A stretch of 11,783 nucleotides of DNA. Source: Betaproteobacteria bacterium (GTDB lineage: Bacteria > Pseudomonadota > Gammaproteobacteria > Burkholderiales > Burkholderiaceae_C). Shown here one piece after another: positions 1-7,099 of this stretch (the stretch's first letter is position 1; every line of letters begins with the position of its first letter). The position numbers and the translations under genes are program-made. Below the pieces are notes generated by a model. The model had not been told where the DNA came from. It saw only the letters and a program-made list of their open reading frames with translations, and made no database searches. The DNA is taken from NCBI GenBank assembly GCA_025354965.1, contig JANXLW010000461.1, forward strand, positions 1 to 11,783, given 5' to 3'.

Positions 1-499
1 GCACGTGGCCGTGGCGTTCCATCAGGGTATGCGGGTCCTCACCCAGGTCGTTGCAGAGCACAAAACGGAACAGGGCGCCATTGGCATCGGGCCAGCGTCC
101 TAACAAGGTGGCGCTCAGATGGTCGTGTGTGCCGGGCGCGCCCCGCAACGCTACGGTGGTGCCGACCTCAGGTTTTTTACTCACACGCATGTGCGCTGCC
201 ACCTGGTTGCCGTTCAGTACCCGTTCAATCAGCAATTCCAGTTTGCCGCCGGTGGGTTTTTCGCCAAACAGGCGCGCCTTGATGACCTTGGTGTCGTTGA
301 AAACCAGCAAGTCACCTTGGCGTAAAAGGGAAGGCAGATCCCGAAAAATCCGGTCCACCGGGGCCGCTACGGTACCGTCCAGCAAGCGCGCGTCGCTGCG
401 CTGGAGGGCTGGATGCTGGGCGATGAGCGCTTCGGGTAAGTCAAAGTCGAAGTCGCTCAGGGTGAAGGTGTGTGTGACACCAGGTGACGATGTGGGCAT
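1..499 (-). CDS. queA: tRNA preQ1(34) S-adenosylmethionine ribosyltransferase-isomerase, N-terminal half (cut by window edge)
   Basis: QueA transfers and isomerises the ribosyl part of S-adenosylmethionine onto preQ1 at the wobble position of GUN-anticodon tRNAs, giving epoxyqueuosine in the cytoplasm. I translated the reverse strand by hand: it is open for 166 codons from the ATG at 499-497 to the window edge, about half of the usual 345-350 residues. Family signatures are visible: FDFDLPEALIAQHP near residues 17-30, RSDARLLDG at 34-42, DLLVFNDTKVIKARLFG at 63-79, and GGKLELLIERVLNG at 84-97. The first ten residues (MPTSSPGVTH) are a variable lead-in, so an internal start is possible but no better candidate exists. 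No strong Shine-Dalgarno precedes the ATG. The gene is head-to-head with the FAD dehydrogenase at 558. The missing C-terminal half is simply outside the window and is no sign of truncation. Confidence 0.93.
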   Translation of the reverse strand, partial: MPTSSPGVTHTFTLSDFDFDLPEALIAQHPALQRSDARLLDGTVAAPVDRIFRDLPSLLRQGDLLVFNDTKVIKARLFGEKPTGGKLELLIERVLNGNQVAAHMRVSKKPEVGTTVALRGAPGTHDHLSATLLGRWPDANGALFRFVLCNDLGEDPHTLMERHGHV

Positions 500-557
500 G
501 GTGCTTGAGGGTCGAACAAACCCGTACCAAGTGGTAAAGACAGGGCAGAATTGTCCC
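500..557. promoter_or_regulatory. Divergent intergenic region between queA and the FAD dehydrogenase
   Basis: These 58 bp must hold the 5' signals of two divergent genes. On the plus strand CAGAAT (546-551) lies six bases before the ATG at 558, where a -10 box would sit for a transcript beginning at the start codon. No convincing -35 hexamer stands 16-18 bp upstream of it. I could not identify a good promoter for queA on the other strand. Neither gene has a well-spaced Shine-Dalgarno. Confidence 0.35.
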
Positions 558-1703
558 ATGTCTGAAAAAGCTGACTTTCTCATCATTGGCGGCGGCATTG
601 CCGGCGCTTCGGTTGCTTACTGGCTGGCGCCGCACGGGCGTGTGCTCCTGCTGGAGCGCGAATCCCAGCCGGGTTACCACGCTACCGGGCGCTCGGCAGC
701 GCTGTTCATGCAAAGCTACGGTACGCCTCAAGTGCGCGCACTGACCATGGCCAGCCGGGCCTTTTTGCAGGCGCCACCGCTTGGTTTTAGCGAACAACCT
801 CTGCTGTCACCGCGCGGTGCCATGATGGTGGCAACACAAGGGCAGGAAGCTTTGCTAGCCGGTCACTGGGACGTCTTGCGTGCCATCTCGCCGCGTGCTC
901 AACTGCTATCCGGCGCGCAAGCCTGTGAATTGATACCGGTATTGCGGCCAGACAAGGTATTGGGCGCCACCTTGGAGCCGGATGCCGACGACATGGACGT
1001 GCACGCCATTCACCAGGGTTACCTGCGCGGGCTGCGCCACGCCGGCGGTGCTGTGGTGTGTGACGGCAACGTCACTGCGCTCAAGCGCACCGGTGACCTG
1101 TGGCGGGTACAGGCGGGTGGGGTTGGTTATGAGGCGCCTGTGGTGCTCAACGCGGCCGGCGCCTGGGCCGACGTGGTGGCAACACGGGCCGGTGTGAGAA
1201 CGATTGGACTGCAGCCGCGCCGGCGTTCCGCCTTTATCTTTGCCCCACCGGCAGGCGTGGACTGCACACCCTGGCCGATCGCCATCGGCATTGGCGAAGA
1301 CTGGTACTTCAAACCCGATGCCGGCATGCTGCTGGGCTCACCCGCCAATGCCGACCTGGTGGTGCCGCAGGACGTCCAGCCGGAGGAACTTGATATCGCA
1401 TTGGCCATCGATCGGATTGAGGCCATGACCAGCCTCACCATTCGCCGCCCGACGCGCACCTGGGCCGGACTGCGCTCCTTCGTGGCCGACGGCGACTTGG
1501 TGGGTGGCTTCGACCCCGAGGCACCCGGCTTCTTCTGGGTGGCGGCGCAAGGTGGCTATGGCATCCAGACCTCGGCCGCAATGGGCGAAGCCTGCGCCGC
1601 ACTGGTGCGTGGCCAACCACTGCCTGAACGCATCGCGGCTTTCGGGCTGACCGCACAAATGCTCAGTCCGGCGCGGCTGTTGGCTCGTGAAGTGGCTATA
1701 TAG
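558..1703 (+). CDS. FAD-dependent D-amino-acid dehydrogenase, DauA (D-arginine dehydrogenase)-like
   Basis: A 381-residue DAO-fold flavoenzyme expected to oxidise a D-amino acid to the imino acid and pass electrons to the respiratory chain or another acceptor. The Rossmann FAD site is at residues 7-15 (FLIIGGGIA), with the ribose-binding acid E34 in LLERE. It closely follows Pseudomonas aeruginosa D-arginine dehydrogenase as I recall it: GYHATGRSAA (39-48), YGTPQVRALT, GYLRGLR, LQPRRRSAFIFAPP, YFKPDAGMLLGSPANAD, TWAGLRSFVADGDLV and FFWVAAQGGYGIQTSAAMGEA. Carboxylate-contact positions appear kept (R223, Y250, R306, G333). The position matching Glu87, which contacts the guanidinium group, is A88, and that matching His48 is L49, so arginine may not be the substrate. 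The frame is open upstream to 51, but that stretch is antisense to queA; the ATG at 558 opens directly on the FAD motif. recG starts 53 bp downstream. Confidence 0.85.
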   Translation: MSEKADFLIIGGGIAGASVAYWLAPHGRVLLLERESQPGYHATGRSAALFMQSYGTPQVRALTMASRAFLQAPPLGFSEQPLLSPRGAMMVATQGQEALLAGHWDVLRAISPRAQLLSGAQACELIPVLRPDKVLGATLEPDADDMDVHAIHQGYLRGLRHAGGAVVCDGNVTALKRTGDLWRVQAGGVGYEAPVVLNAAGAWADVVATRAGVRTIGLQPRRRSAFIFAPPAGVDCTPWPIAIGIGEDWYFKPDAGMLLGSPANADLVVPQDVQPEELDIALAIDRIEAMTSLTIRRPTRTWAGLRSFVADGDLVGGFDPEAPGFFWVAAQGGYGIQTSAAMGEACAALVRGQPLPERIAAFGLTAQMLSPARLLAREVAI

Positions 1704-1741
1704 CAAAGCACTTGGCGGCGAACGAACAAGACTGAAGTGAC

Positions 1742-1750
1742 TGGCAAAAT
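1742..1750 (+). promoter_or_regulatory. Possible extended -10 promoter element for recG
   Basis: TGGCAAAAT reads as a TGn extension followed by the -10-like hexamer CAAAAT, ending six bases before the recG ATG. Transcription from it would begin at or very near the start codon. No good -35 lies upstream, and no Shine-Dalgarno precedes recG. Confidence 0.35.
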
Positions 1751-1756
1751 CAGCGC

Positions 1757-3847
1757 ATGACCTCGCAACCCGCACAACTACCGACCACGCCACTGAGCGG
1801 GCCGCAAAAGGCAATGCGCAAGCTGGGTTTGCTGCGACCAATCGACCTGGCATTGCACTTGCCACTGCGCTACGAGGATGAGACCCGGATCGTCAAGCTG
1901 TGCGATGTGCACGACGGTGATATGGCGCAGATCGAGGGCGTGGTGACGGCCTGCGAAGTGCGCCAGCACGGCCAGCGGCAATTGCTGGTGACACTCGACG
2001 ATGGTTCGGACACCTGCACGCTGCGCTTCTTCAGCTTTTACCCATCACAGCAGCAGGCGTTGGCGGTGGGCAAACGGATCCGGGCGCGCGGTGAGATCAG
2101 GGGTGGTTTTCTGGGCCGCCAGATGATGCACCCGACGTTCAAGGCCGCAGGAGGTGACTTGCCGGTGGCGCTGACGCCGGTCTACCCCAGCGTGGCGGGT
2201 CTGCCGCAAGCCTATCTGCGCCGGGCCGTACAGGGTGGGCTGGCCCGTGCCGAGCTGGCGGATACGGTGCCACCAGAGAATTTGTACGGTATCGGCTTGC
2301 CGGCGCCGTGGAGCCTGCGCAAAGCATTGACGTTTTTGCATAACCCGACGCCTGATGTGGCATTGACCACGCTGGAGGACCACAGTCATCCGGCCTGGCA
2401 GCGGCTCAAGGCGGAGGAGTTGCTGGCACAGCAACTCTCGCAACTGAAGGCCAAGCGCGAGCGCGCGGGCCTGCGTGCGCCAGCGCTCAAGACCATTCGC
2501 CACCAACCTGAAATCGGTTTACCTCTGCACGAGAAACTACTGGCGACGTTGCCGTTTCAACTCACCAAGGCGCAGCGCCGCGTAAGTCTGGAAATCACGC
2601 GCGACCTGGCTCGTGCGGTTCCCATGTACCGCCTGCTGCAAGGCGATGTTGGTTCTGGCAAAACCGTGGTGGCGGCGCTGGCGGGGGCGATCTGCATTGA
2701 CGCTGGCTGGCAATGCGCCTTGATGGCGCCGACCGAAATTCTGGCCCAGCAGCACTTCTCCAAACTGATCGGTTGGCTTGAGCCGCTGGGCGTGAAGACG
2801 GCCTGGCTGACCGGCAGCCAAAAAGCCGGAGAGCGGCGCCAGATGCTGGCTTTGATTGCCAGCGGCGAGGCTTCATTGGTGGTGGGCACGCACGCCATTA
2901 TTCAAGACAAAGTGGAGTTCAAAAACCTGGCGCTGGCGGTCATTGATGAGCAGCATCGTTTTGGCGTAGCGCAGCGGCTGGCCTTGCGCGGCAAGCTCAA
3001 CGACGCAGATCGGGAGCCGCATCTGTTGATGATGACCGCGACCCCGATTCCCCGCACGCTGGCCATGAGTTACTACGCGGATCTGGATGTTTCCACTCTT
3101 GACGAATTGCCACCCGGGCGCACGCCCGTCATCACCAAGGTGGTGAGCGATGCGCGTCGTGAGGAGGTCATCGCGCGCATTCGTTCTCAACTGGCGCGAG
3201 GTCGGCAGGTCTATTGGGTTTGTCCTCTGATTGAAGAAAGCGAAGCGCTGGATTTGACCAACGCCACAGAAACGCACGGGCAGTTGAGCGCGGCTCTGCC
3301 GGGTGTCACGGTCGGGCTGTTGCACTCGCGCATGCCGTTGGCCGAGAAGAGAGCGGTCATGACGTCGTTTACCGGTGGTCAGATGGGCGTGCTGGTCAGC
3401 ACCACGGTGATCGAAGTGGGCGTCGATGTGCCCAATGCATCATTGATGGTGATCGAACATGCAGAAAGATTTGGTTTGTCCCAGCTGCACCAGTTGCGCG
3501 GCCGGGTCGGGCGTGGCACTGCAGCCTCCGCCTGCGTGCTGCTGTATTCCACTGGTGATGCAACCCGCCTGGGTGAAACGGCTCGCGAGCGCTTGAGAGC
3601 CATGGCCGCCACCACCGACGGCTTTGAGATTGCCCGGCGCGATTTGGAGCTGCGCGGTCCCGGTGAGTTTCTGGGCGCACGCCAGTCGGGTGCAGCACTG
3701 CTGCGTTTTGCGGATCTGGTCACAGACAGGGCGTTGCTGGAGTGGGCGCGCGGTCTGGCGCCGATCATGATCGACCAGCATCCAGATCTGGCAAGCCAGC
3801 ATATTGCGCGCTGGTTGGGCGGCAAGGCGGAGTACTTGAAGGCCTGA
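1757..3847 (+). CDS. recG: ATP-dependent DNA helicase RecG
   Basis: RecG remodels stalled replication forks and branch-migrates Holliday junctions and R-loops. The 696 residues match the usual length (E. coli about 693). The N-terminal part holds the OB-fold wedge domain, roughly residues 50-150, seen in the region around DMAQIEGVV and LLVTLDDGSDTCTLRFF. The SF2 helicase core follows: Q-motif region FQLTKAQ (267-273), Walker A GDVGSGKT (296-303), APTEILAQQH (324-333), DEQH motif II (397-400), TATPIPRTLAMS (427-438), TTVIEVGVDVPNAS (549-562) and motif VI QLRGRVGRG (579-587). The C-terminal TRG-type segment GPGEFLGARQSG (634-645), which couples ATP use to translocation on DNA, is intact. All catalytic motifs are present, so the gene looks functional. 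It follows the flavoenzyme by 53 bp, with a possible extended -10 just before the ATG, and precedes the DUF2007 gene by 99 bp. Confidence 0.98.
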   Translation: MTSQPAQLPTTPLSGPQKAMRKLGLLRPIDLALHLPLRYEDETRIVKLCDVHDGDMAQIEGVVTACEVRQHGQRQLLVTLDDGSDTCTLRFFSFYPSQQQALAVGKRIRARGEIRGGFLGRQMMHPTFKAAGGDLPVALTPVYPSVAGLPQAYLRRAVQGGLARAELADTVPPENLYGIGLPAPWSLRKALTFLHNPTPDVALTTLEDHSHPAWQRLKAEELLAQQLSQLKAKRERAGLRAPALKTIRHQPEIGLPLHEKLLATLPFQLTKAQRRVSLEITRDLARAVPMYRLLQGDVGSGKTVVAALAGAICIDAGWQCALMAPTEILAQQHFSKLIGWLEPLGVKTAWLTGSQKAGERRQMLALIASGEASLVVGTHAIIQDKVEFKNLALAVIDEQHRFGVAQRLALRGKLNDADREPHLLMMTATPIPRTLAMSYYADLDVSTLDELPPGRTPVITKVVSDARREEVIARIRSQLARGRQVYWVCPLIEESEALDLTNATETHGQLSAALPGVTVGLLHSRMPLAEKRAVMTSFTGGQMGVLVSTTVIEVGVDVPNASLMVIEHAERFGLSQLHQLRGRVGRGTAASACVLLYSTGDATRLGETARERLRAMAATTDGFEIARRDLELRGPGEFLGARQSGAALLRFADLVTDRALLEWARGLAPIMIDQHPDLASQHIARWLGGKAEYLKA

Positions 3848-3902
3848 ATCGGGAGCACTTTACCGGTTGCTGCGGGCGCCTGCTTGACGGATATCATCGG
3901 TC

Positions 3903-3926
3903 GGAATGCACAAAGGAATGCACAAA
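3903..3926 (+). repeat. Perfect 12-bp tandem direct repeat upstream of the DUF2007 gene
   Basis: GGAATGCACAAA occurs twice in a row (3903-3914 and 3915-3926), and a further G follows each copy. It sits in the 99-bp gap between recG and the DUF2007 gene, 20 bp before that gene's ATG. A TTGACG lies at 3884-3889 and TATATG at 3931-3936, but they are not spaced as one promoter. The repeat is certain; a role as a paired regulator site is conjecture. Confidence 0.85.
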
Positions 3927-3946
3927 GCCGTATATGCTTGCGCACC

Positions 3947-4249
3947 ATGCTTCGCCTGACCCAAGCACCCAATCTGGCTATCGCCACGCTGTGGGCTGAC
4001 GCACTCGCTGTGGAAGGCATCGCTGCCAGTGTGCAGCGCCAGTATCTGGCGGGTGTGGCGGGTGAACTGCCACCGGATCAATGCCTGCCAGAGGTCTGGA
4101 TTCATCAACCAGGCCAGGAGGCCAGTGCGCGTGAACTGCTGTATCACCTGCAGCACGTGCCGCAACGTCGTTGGTTGTGCAGCTGCGGTGAACTGGTGGA
4201 AGGCGGCTTTGAGCAGTGTTGGAGTTGCGGCGCGCTGATGCCGCGTTGA
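3947..4249 (+). CDS. DUF2007-type protein with C-terminal zinc ribbon
   Basis: A 100-residue soluble protein of unknown function. The N-terminal part (about residues 1-65, MLRLTQAPNLAIATLW...) resembles the DUF2007 'putative signal-transducing protein' family, which often folds like a small regulatory domain. The C-terminal part carries a CxC...CxxC set (C78, C80, C91, C94) that could bind one zinc ion. There is no signal peptide or membrane segment. I chose the ATG at 3947, although the frame stays open to a TTG at 3884; that extra stretch is the 12-bp repeat translated and shows no conserved character. The gene lies 99 bp after recG and 30 bp before oxyR, an order I believe is common in Burkholderiales. 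The family name is recalled from its general pattern, and no function can be assigned. Confidence 0.75.
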   Translation: MLRLTQAPNLAIATLWADALAVEGIAASVQRQYLAGVAGELPPDQCLPEVWIHQPGQEASARELLYHLQHVPQRRWLCSCGELVEGGFEQCWSCGALMPR

Positions 4250-4273
4250 GTTGTCGCACACTGGTAGGACAAT
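4246..4273 (+). promoter_or_regulatory. Candidate oxyR promoter, possibly giving a leaderless mRNA
   Basis: TTGAGT (4246-4251) and GACAAT (4268-4273) are separated by 16 bp, each matching four of six consensus bases. The -35 overlaps the stop codon of the preceding gene. The -10 ends six bases before the oxyR ATG, so transcription would start at or next to the A of the ATG. No Shine-Dalgarno is placed correctly. Confidence 0.4.
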
Positions 4274-4279
4274 AGCAGC

Positions 4280-5233
4280 ATGACCCTCACCGAACTTAAA
4301 TACATAGTGGCGGTTGCACGCGAGCGCCATTTTGGCAAAGCGGCAGACGCTTGTTACGTGTCGCAACCGACGTTGTCGGTAGCCGTCAAGAAACTCGAAG
4401 AAGAGCTCGACGTCAAGCTGTTCGAACGCAGTGCCAGCGAGGTTAGCGTGACGCCCCTTGGTGAAGAAATTGTTCGCCAGGCGCAGGCCGTGCTGGAGCA
4501 GGCCGCCAACATCAAGGAGATTGCCAAACGCGGCAAAGACCCACTGGGAGGACCACTTACACTGGGAGTGATCTACACCATTGGCCCTTATCTGCTGCCC
4601 GATCTGGTGCGTCAGGTGATCGTGCATACACCGCAAATGCCACTGATATTGCAGGAAAATTTCACTGTCAAATTACTGGAGTTGCTGCGTACCGGTGAGA
4701 TCGACTGCGCCATTTTGGCCGAGCCATTTCCGGACGCCGGACTGGCCATCGCCCCACTGTACGACGAGCCTTTTTTTGCCGCCGTGCCGATCCATCACCC
4801 GTTGGCGGCGCATGAGACGGTGACGACAGAAGAGCTCAAGCGCGAGACCATGTTATTGCTGGGCAACGGCCATTGTTTTCGTGACCACGTGCTGGAGGTC
4901 TGTCCGGAATTCGCCCGGTTTTCCAGCAATGCGGAGGGTATTCGCAAGAGTTTTGAAGGCTCGTCGCTGGAAACCATCAAACACATGGTGGCGGCGGGCA
5001 TGGGTGTTACGCTGGTGCCGCGCCTGAGCATTCCTAAAGAGGCGTTGGCGGTCAAACCTCAGCGCAAGCGCGATGAGGACCCTTACATCAAATACCTGCC
5101 GTTCGTGGGTGACCCGCCAACCCGCCGGGTGGTGCTGGCCTGGCGGCGCAGTTTTACGCGCTATGAGGCGATTGCGGCGTTGCGCAATGCCATTTACGCT
5201 TGCGAGTTGCCCGGCGTGAGTCGATTGTCTTGA
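4280..5233 (+). CDS. oxyR: Hydrogen peroxide-sensing LysR-type regulator OxyR
   Basis: OxyR is a cytoplasmic tetrameric regulator that senses H2O2 through a reversible disulfide and then activates catalase, peroxidase and related genes. The 317-residue protein begins with a winged helix-turn-helix (residues about 1-60: ELKYIVAVARERHFGKAADA, then VSQPTLSVAVKKLE). A linker helix and a substrate-binding-type regulatory domain follow (from about 92, with GPYLLPDL at 102-109). The redox pair falls exactly on the E. coli numbering, C199 in GNGHCFRDH and C208 in LEVCPEF, which separates OxyR from other LysR proteins. SSLETIKHMVAAGMG (228-242) is also typical. It reads in the same direction as the DUF2007 gene (30 bp upstream) and the DyP peroxidase (16 bp downstream), unlike most LysR regulators, which are divergent from their target. 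Co-transcription with the peroxidase is likely. Confidence 0.96.
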   Translation: MTLTELKYIVAVARERHFGKAADACYVSQPTLSVAVKKLEEELDVKLFERSASEVSVTPLGEEIVRQAQAVLEQAANIKEIAKRGKDPLGGPLTLGVIYTIGPYLLPDLVRQVIVHTPQMPLILQENFTVKLLELLRTGEIDCAILAEPFPDAGLAIAPLYDEPFFAAVPIHHPLAAHETVTTEELKRETMLLLGNGHCFRDHVLEVCPEFARFSSNAEGIRKSFEGSSLETIKHMVAAGMGVTLVPRLSIPKEALAVKPQRKRDEDPYIKYLPFVGDPPTRRVVLAWRRSFTRYEAIAALRNAIYACELPGVSRLS

Positions 5234-5249
5234 CAGAACAGGTTCCAAC

Positions 5250-6137
5250 ATGAGTCTTTACCAGGCAGCCGTTTTGGCGCCGGTCCCGCTGGTCGGGCGC
5301 TATTTGTTTTTTTCTTTGGTGCAAGTACAGACGCAGACTTTGCGTGACGGCCTGATTCAATTGGTCGGCATTGCCGATGGCACGAAAATGCTGGTCGGCT
5401 TCGGACCAGAACTGGTGCAGGCACTGGAGTCCCAAGTGCCCGGCTTGCATCAGTTACGGGCGATATCAGGCCATGGCGTAGTGGTTCCAAGTACCCCGGC
5501 GGCCTTGTGCTGCTGGCTGCGTGGCAGTGATCGGGGCGATTTGGTTCACCTGACACGCCAGCTTGAAAAGGTATTGGCACCGGTCTTGCGTCTTGACCAT
5601 GTGATAGATGCGTTTCGGCATGGAAGTGGTCGCGATTTGACCGGTTATGAAGACGGCACAGAAAACCCGGTTGATGAAGCGGCCCAAGCGGCCGCGCTGG
5701 TGCACGGAGCCGGGCCGGGTCTGGATGGTTCGAGCTTCATGGCGGTACAACAGTGGACGCATGATTTTGATGCCTTTGAGGCGATGTCGCGCACTGAACA
5801 AGACAACGCGATAGGGCGCCGGCGCAGTGACAACGAAGAGTTGCCGGACGCGCCGTCCCATTCCCACGTCAAGCGCACGACGCAAGAAGGCTTTGAGCCG
5901 CCGGCCTTTGTGTTGCGCCGCTCCATGCCGTGGGCGAGGGACGCAAGTGCCGGACTGGTGTTTGTCGCGTTTGGCAAATCCTTTGATGCGTTTGAGGCGC
6001 AACTGCGTCGCATGGCAGGGCTGGACGATGGGGTGACGGACGCCCTGTTTGGCATTTCCAGACCGGTCACGGGGGCATTTTTCTGGTGTCCTCCGCTGCA
6101 CGAGGGACGGCTGGACTTGCGCTGGGTTGGTTTGTGA
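5250..6137 (+). CDS. DyP-type haem peroxidase (class B/YfeX-like)
   Basis: A 295-residue haem peroxidase of the dye-decolourising family, which reduces H2O2 at the expense of phenolic, dye-like or unknown physiological donors. The hallmark GxxDG motif is GYEDGTENP (132-140), with D135 as the distal acid. The proximal haem ligand is probably H206 in SHSHVKRT, and the distal arginine R223 in VLRRSMPW. IGRRRSDNEEL (188-198) and RPVTGAFFWCPPL (271-283) match the YfeX/class B pattern, as does the length of about 300. There is no Tat or Sec signal, so it should be cytoplasmic. No C-terminal extension resembling an encapsulin-loading tail follows the core. It starts 16 bp after oxyR and ends 14 bp before ubiA, pointing to an oxyR-dyp-ubiA transcript and control by peroxide stress. 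The physiological substrate is unknown. Confidence 0.92.
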   Translation: MSLYQAAVLAPVPLVGRYLFFSLVQVQTQTLRDGLIQLVGIADGTKMLVGFGPELVQALESQVPGLHQLRAISGHGVVVPSTPAALCCWLRGSDRGDLVHLTRQLEKVLAPVLRLDHVIDAFRHGSGRDLTGYEDGTENPVDEAAQAAALVHGAGPGLDGSSFMAVQQWTHDFDAFEAMSRTEQDNAIGRRRSDNEELPDAPSHSHVKRTTQEGFEPPAFVLRRSMPWARDASAGLVFVAFGKSFDAFEAQLRRMAGLDDGVTDALFGISRPVTGAFFWCPPLHEGRLDLRWVGL

Positions 6138-6140
6138 GTG

Positions 6141-6146
6141 AAGGAG
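6141..6146 (+). promoter_or_regulatory. Ribosome binding site that fixes a GTG start for ubiA
   Basis: AAGGAG lies five bases before the GTG at 6152, a near-perfect Shine-Dalgarno. It decides for this GTG over the GTG at 6134, which overlaps the peroxidase stop, and over the in-frame ATG at 6086 inside the peroxidase gene. Confidence 0.85.
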
Positions 6147-6151
6147 TTCAA

Positions 6152-7084
6152 GTGAGCGAACTGCGCCGCAAGTCGGCCTTGTATTTGAACCTGATCCGTT
6201 GGGATCGGCCGGCTGGATGGTTGCTGCTGTTGTGGCCGACTTTAAGTGCTTTGTGGTTAGCAGCGCACGGGTTTCCTGGTTGGCACTTGCTGTTTGTTTT
6301 CACCCTGGGCACTATCCTGATGCGCGGTGCCGGTTGTTGCATCAATGATGTGGCTGACCGCGAGTTTGACAGGCACGTCAAACGCACGGCCGGGCGCCCG
6401 GTGACAACTGGTGCGGTGTCCGTGAAAGAGGCGTTGCTGCTTGGCGCTGCGTTGGCACTTGTTGCCTTCGCGCTGGTCCTCACCACCAACGCCGCCACTG
6501 TTGCCTGGTCGTTCGCGGCGCTGGCCATCACGCTGGCCTACCCCTACGCCAAACGGCTGGTATCCATGCCGCAAGCGGTGTTGGGGGTGGCCTTCAGCTT
6601 TGGTATTCCGATGGCCTTCTCCGCCGTGCAAGGCGGAGATTCGTTCAGTCTATTCGCCGTGCAGGGCGCAGACGCCTTCAGCCTGGCAAACATGCAATCC
6701 AGCGTGCCTTGGCTGGCCTGGGTCTTGCTGGCGGGCAATCTGTTTTGGGTGCTGGCTTACGACACCGAGTACGCGATGGTAGACCGTGACGACGACCTGC
6801 GACTCGGCATGAAAACCTCAGCCATTACCTTGGGTCGGCTGGATGTGCCGGTGGTCATGCTCTGCTATGTGGTGTACATCATCATTTGGGATGTGGTCCT
6901 GACACCCTATGTAAAAGGCACACCGTTCTATGTGGCGGTCACGCTGGCTTTCGGCCAGGTGGCGTGGCACTACACCCTGATTCGAGACCGTTCGCGCGAG
7001 GGATGCTTCAAGGCATTTCGCCTGAATCACTGGCTCGGCTTTACCCTGTTTGCCGGGATCGCGACGAGCTACGCGCTTAGGTGA
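6152..7084 (+). CDS. ubiA: 4-hydroxybenzoate polyprenyltransferase
   Basis: UbiA is an inner-membrane prenyltransferase that attaches the polyprenyl tail to 4-hydroxybenzoate, the first membrane step of ubiquinone synthesis. With the GTG start it has 310 residues (E. coli 290). Both Asp-rich Mg2+/diphosphate motifs are present: NDVADREFD (65-73) and YDTEYAMVDRDDD (203-215). RWDRPAGWLLLLWPT (16-30) at the N-terminus is typical of the ubiquinone enzyme. I count about eight or nine hydrophobic helices, for example near 22-40, 93-112, 114-133, 187-205, 232-250, 256-275 and 293-308. An oddity is an 11-residue tandem repeat at 158-179 between GIPMAFS and SVPWLAW, which accounts for the extra length. 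The gene follows the DyP peroxidase by 14 bp and converges on proC with 15 bp between the stops; no terminator fits there. Confidence 0.96.
   Translation: MSELRRKSALYLNLIRWDRPAGWLLLLWPTLSALWLAAHGFPGWHLLFVFTLGTILMRGAGCCINDVADREFDRHVKRTAGRPVTTGAVSVKEALLLGAALALVAFALVLTTNAATVAWSFAALAITLAYPYAKRLVSMPQAVLGVAFSFGIPMAFSAVQGGDSFSLFAVQGADAFSLANMQSSVPWLAWVLLAGNLFWVLAYDTEYAMVDRDDDLRLGMKTSAITLGRLDVPVVMLCYVVYIIIWDVVLTPYVKGTPFYVAVTLAFGQVAWHYTLIRDRSREGCFKAFRLNHWLGFTLFAGIATSYALR
6623..6688 (+). repeat. 33-bp tandem duplication inside ubiA
   Basis: Two adjacent 33-bp units (6623-6655 and 6656-6688) encode AVQGGDSFSLF and AVQGADAFSLA; NMQS then resembles a degenerate start of a third unit. I count 23 identical bases out of 33, with several of the differences synonymous, so the duplication is old and the reading frame has been kept. 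Confidence 0.85.
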
Positions 7085-7099
7085 GTACCCATTACAAGC

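Noticed and set aside
51..557. An in-frame N-terminal extension of 169 residues on the flavoenzyme
   Set aside because: This stretch is antisense to queA, whose reverse-strand translation matches the family closely, and the FAD motif begins directly after the ATG at 558.
1704..1756. A rho-independent terminator between the flavoenzyme gene and recG
   Set aside because: Only a 4-bp CTTG/CAAG pair is present, without a GC-rich stem or a T tract.
3860..4636. A 258-codon minus-strand open frame across the DUF2007 gene and oxyR
   Set aside because: It has no recognisable domain and is antisense to two genes with clear family signatures.
6086..6151. An earlier ATG start for ubiA at 6086
   Set aside because: It would overlap the end of the DyP gene by about 50 bp, and a strong AAGGAG site at 6141 points to the GTG at 6152.
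7085..7099. A bidirectional terminator between the convergent ubiA and proC
   Set aside because: Only 15 bp separate the stops, and I find no stem-loop with a T run there; any terminator would have to lie inside a coding region.
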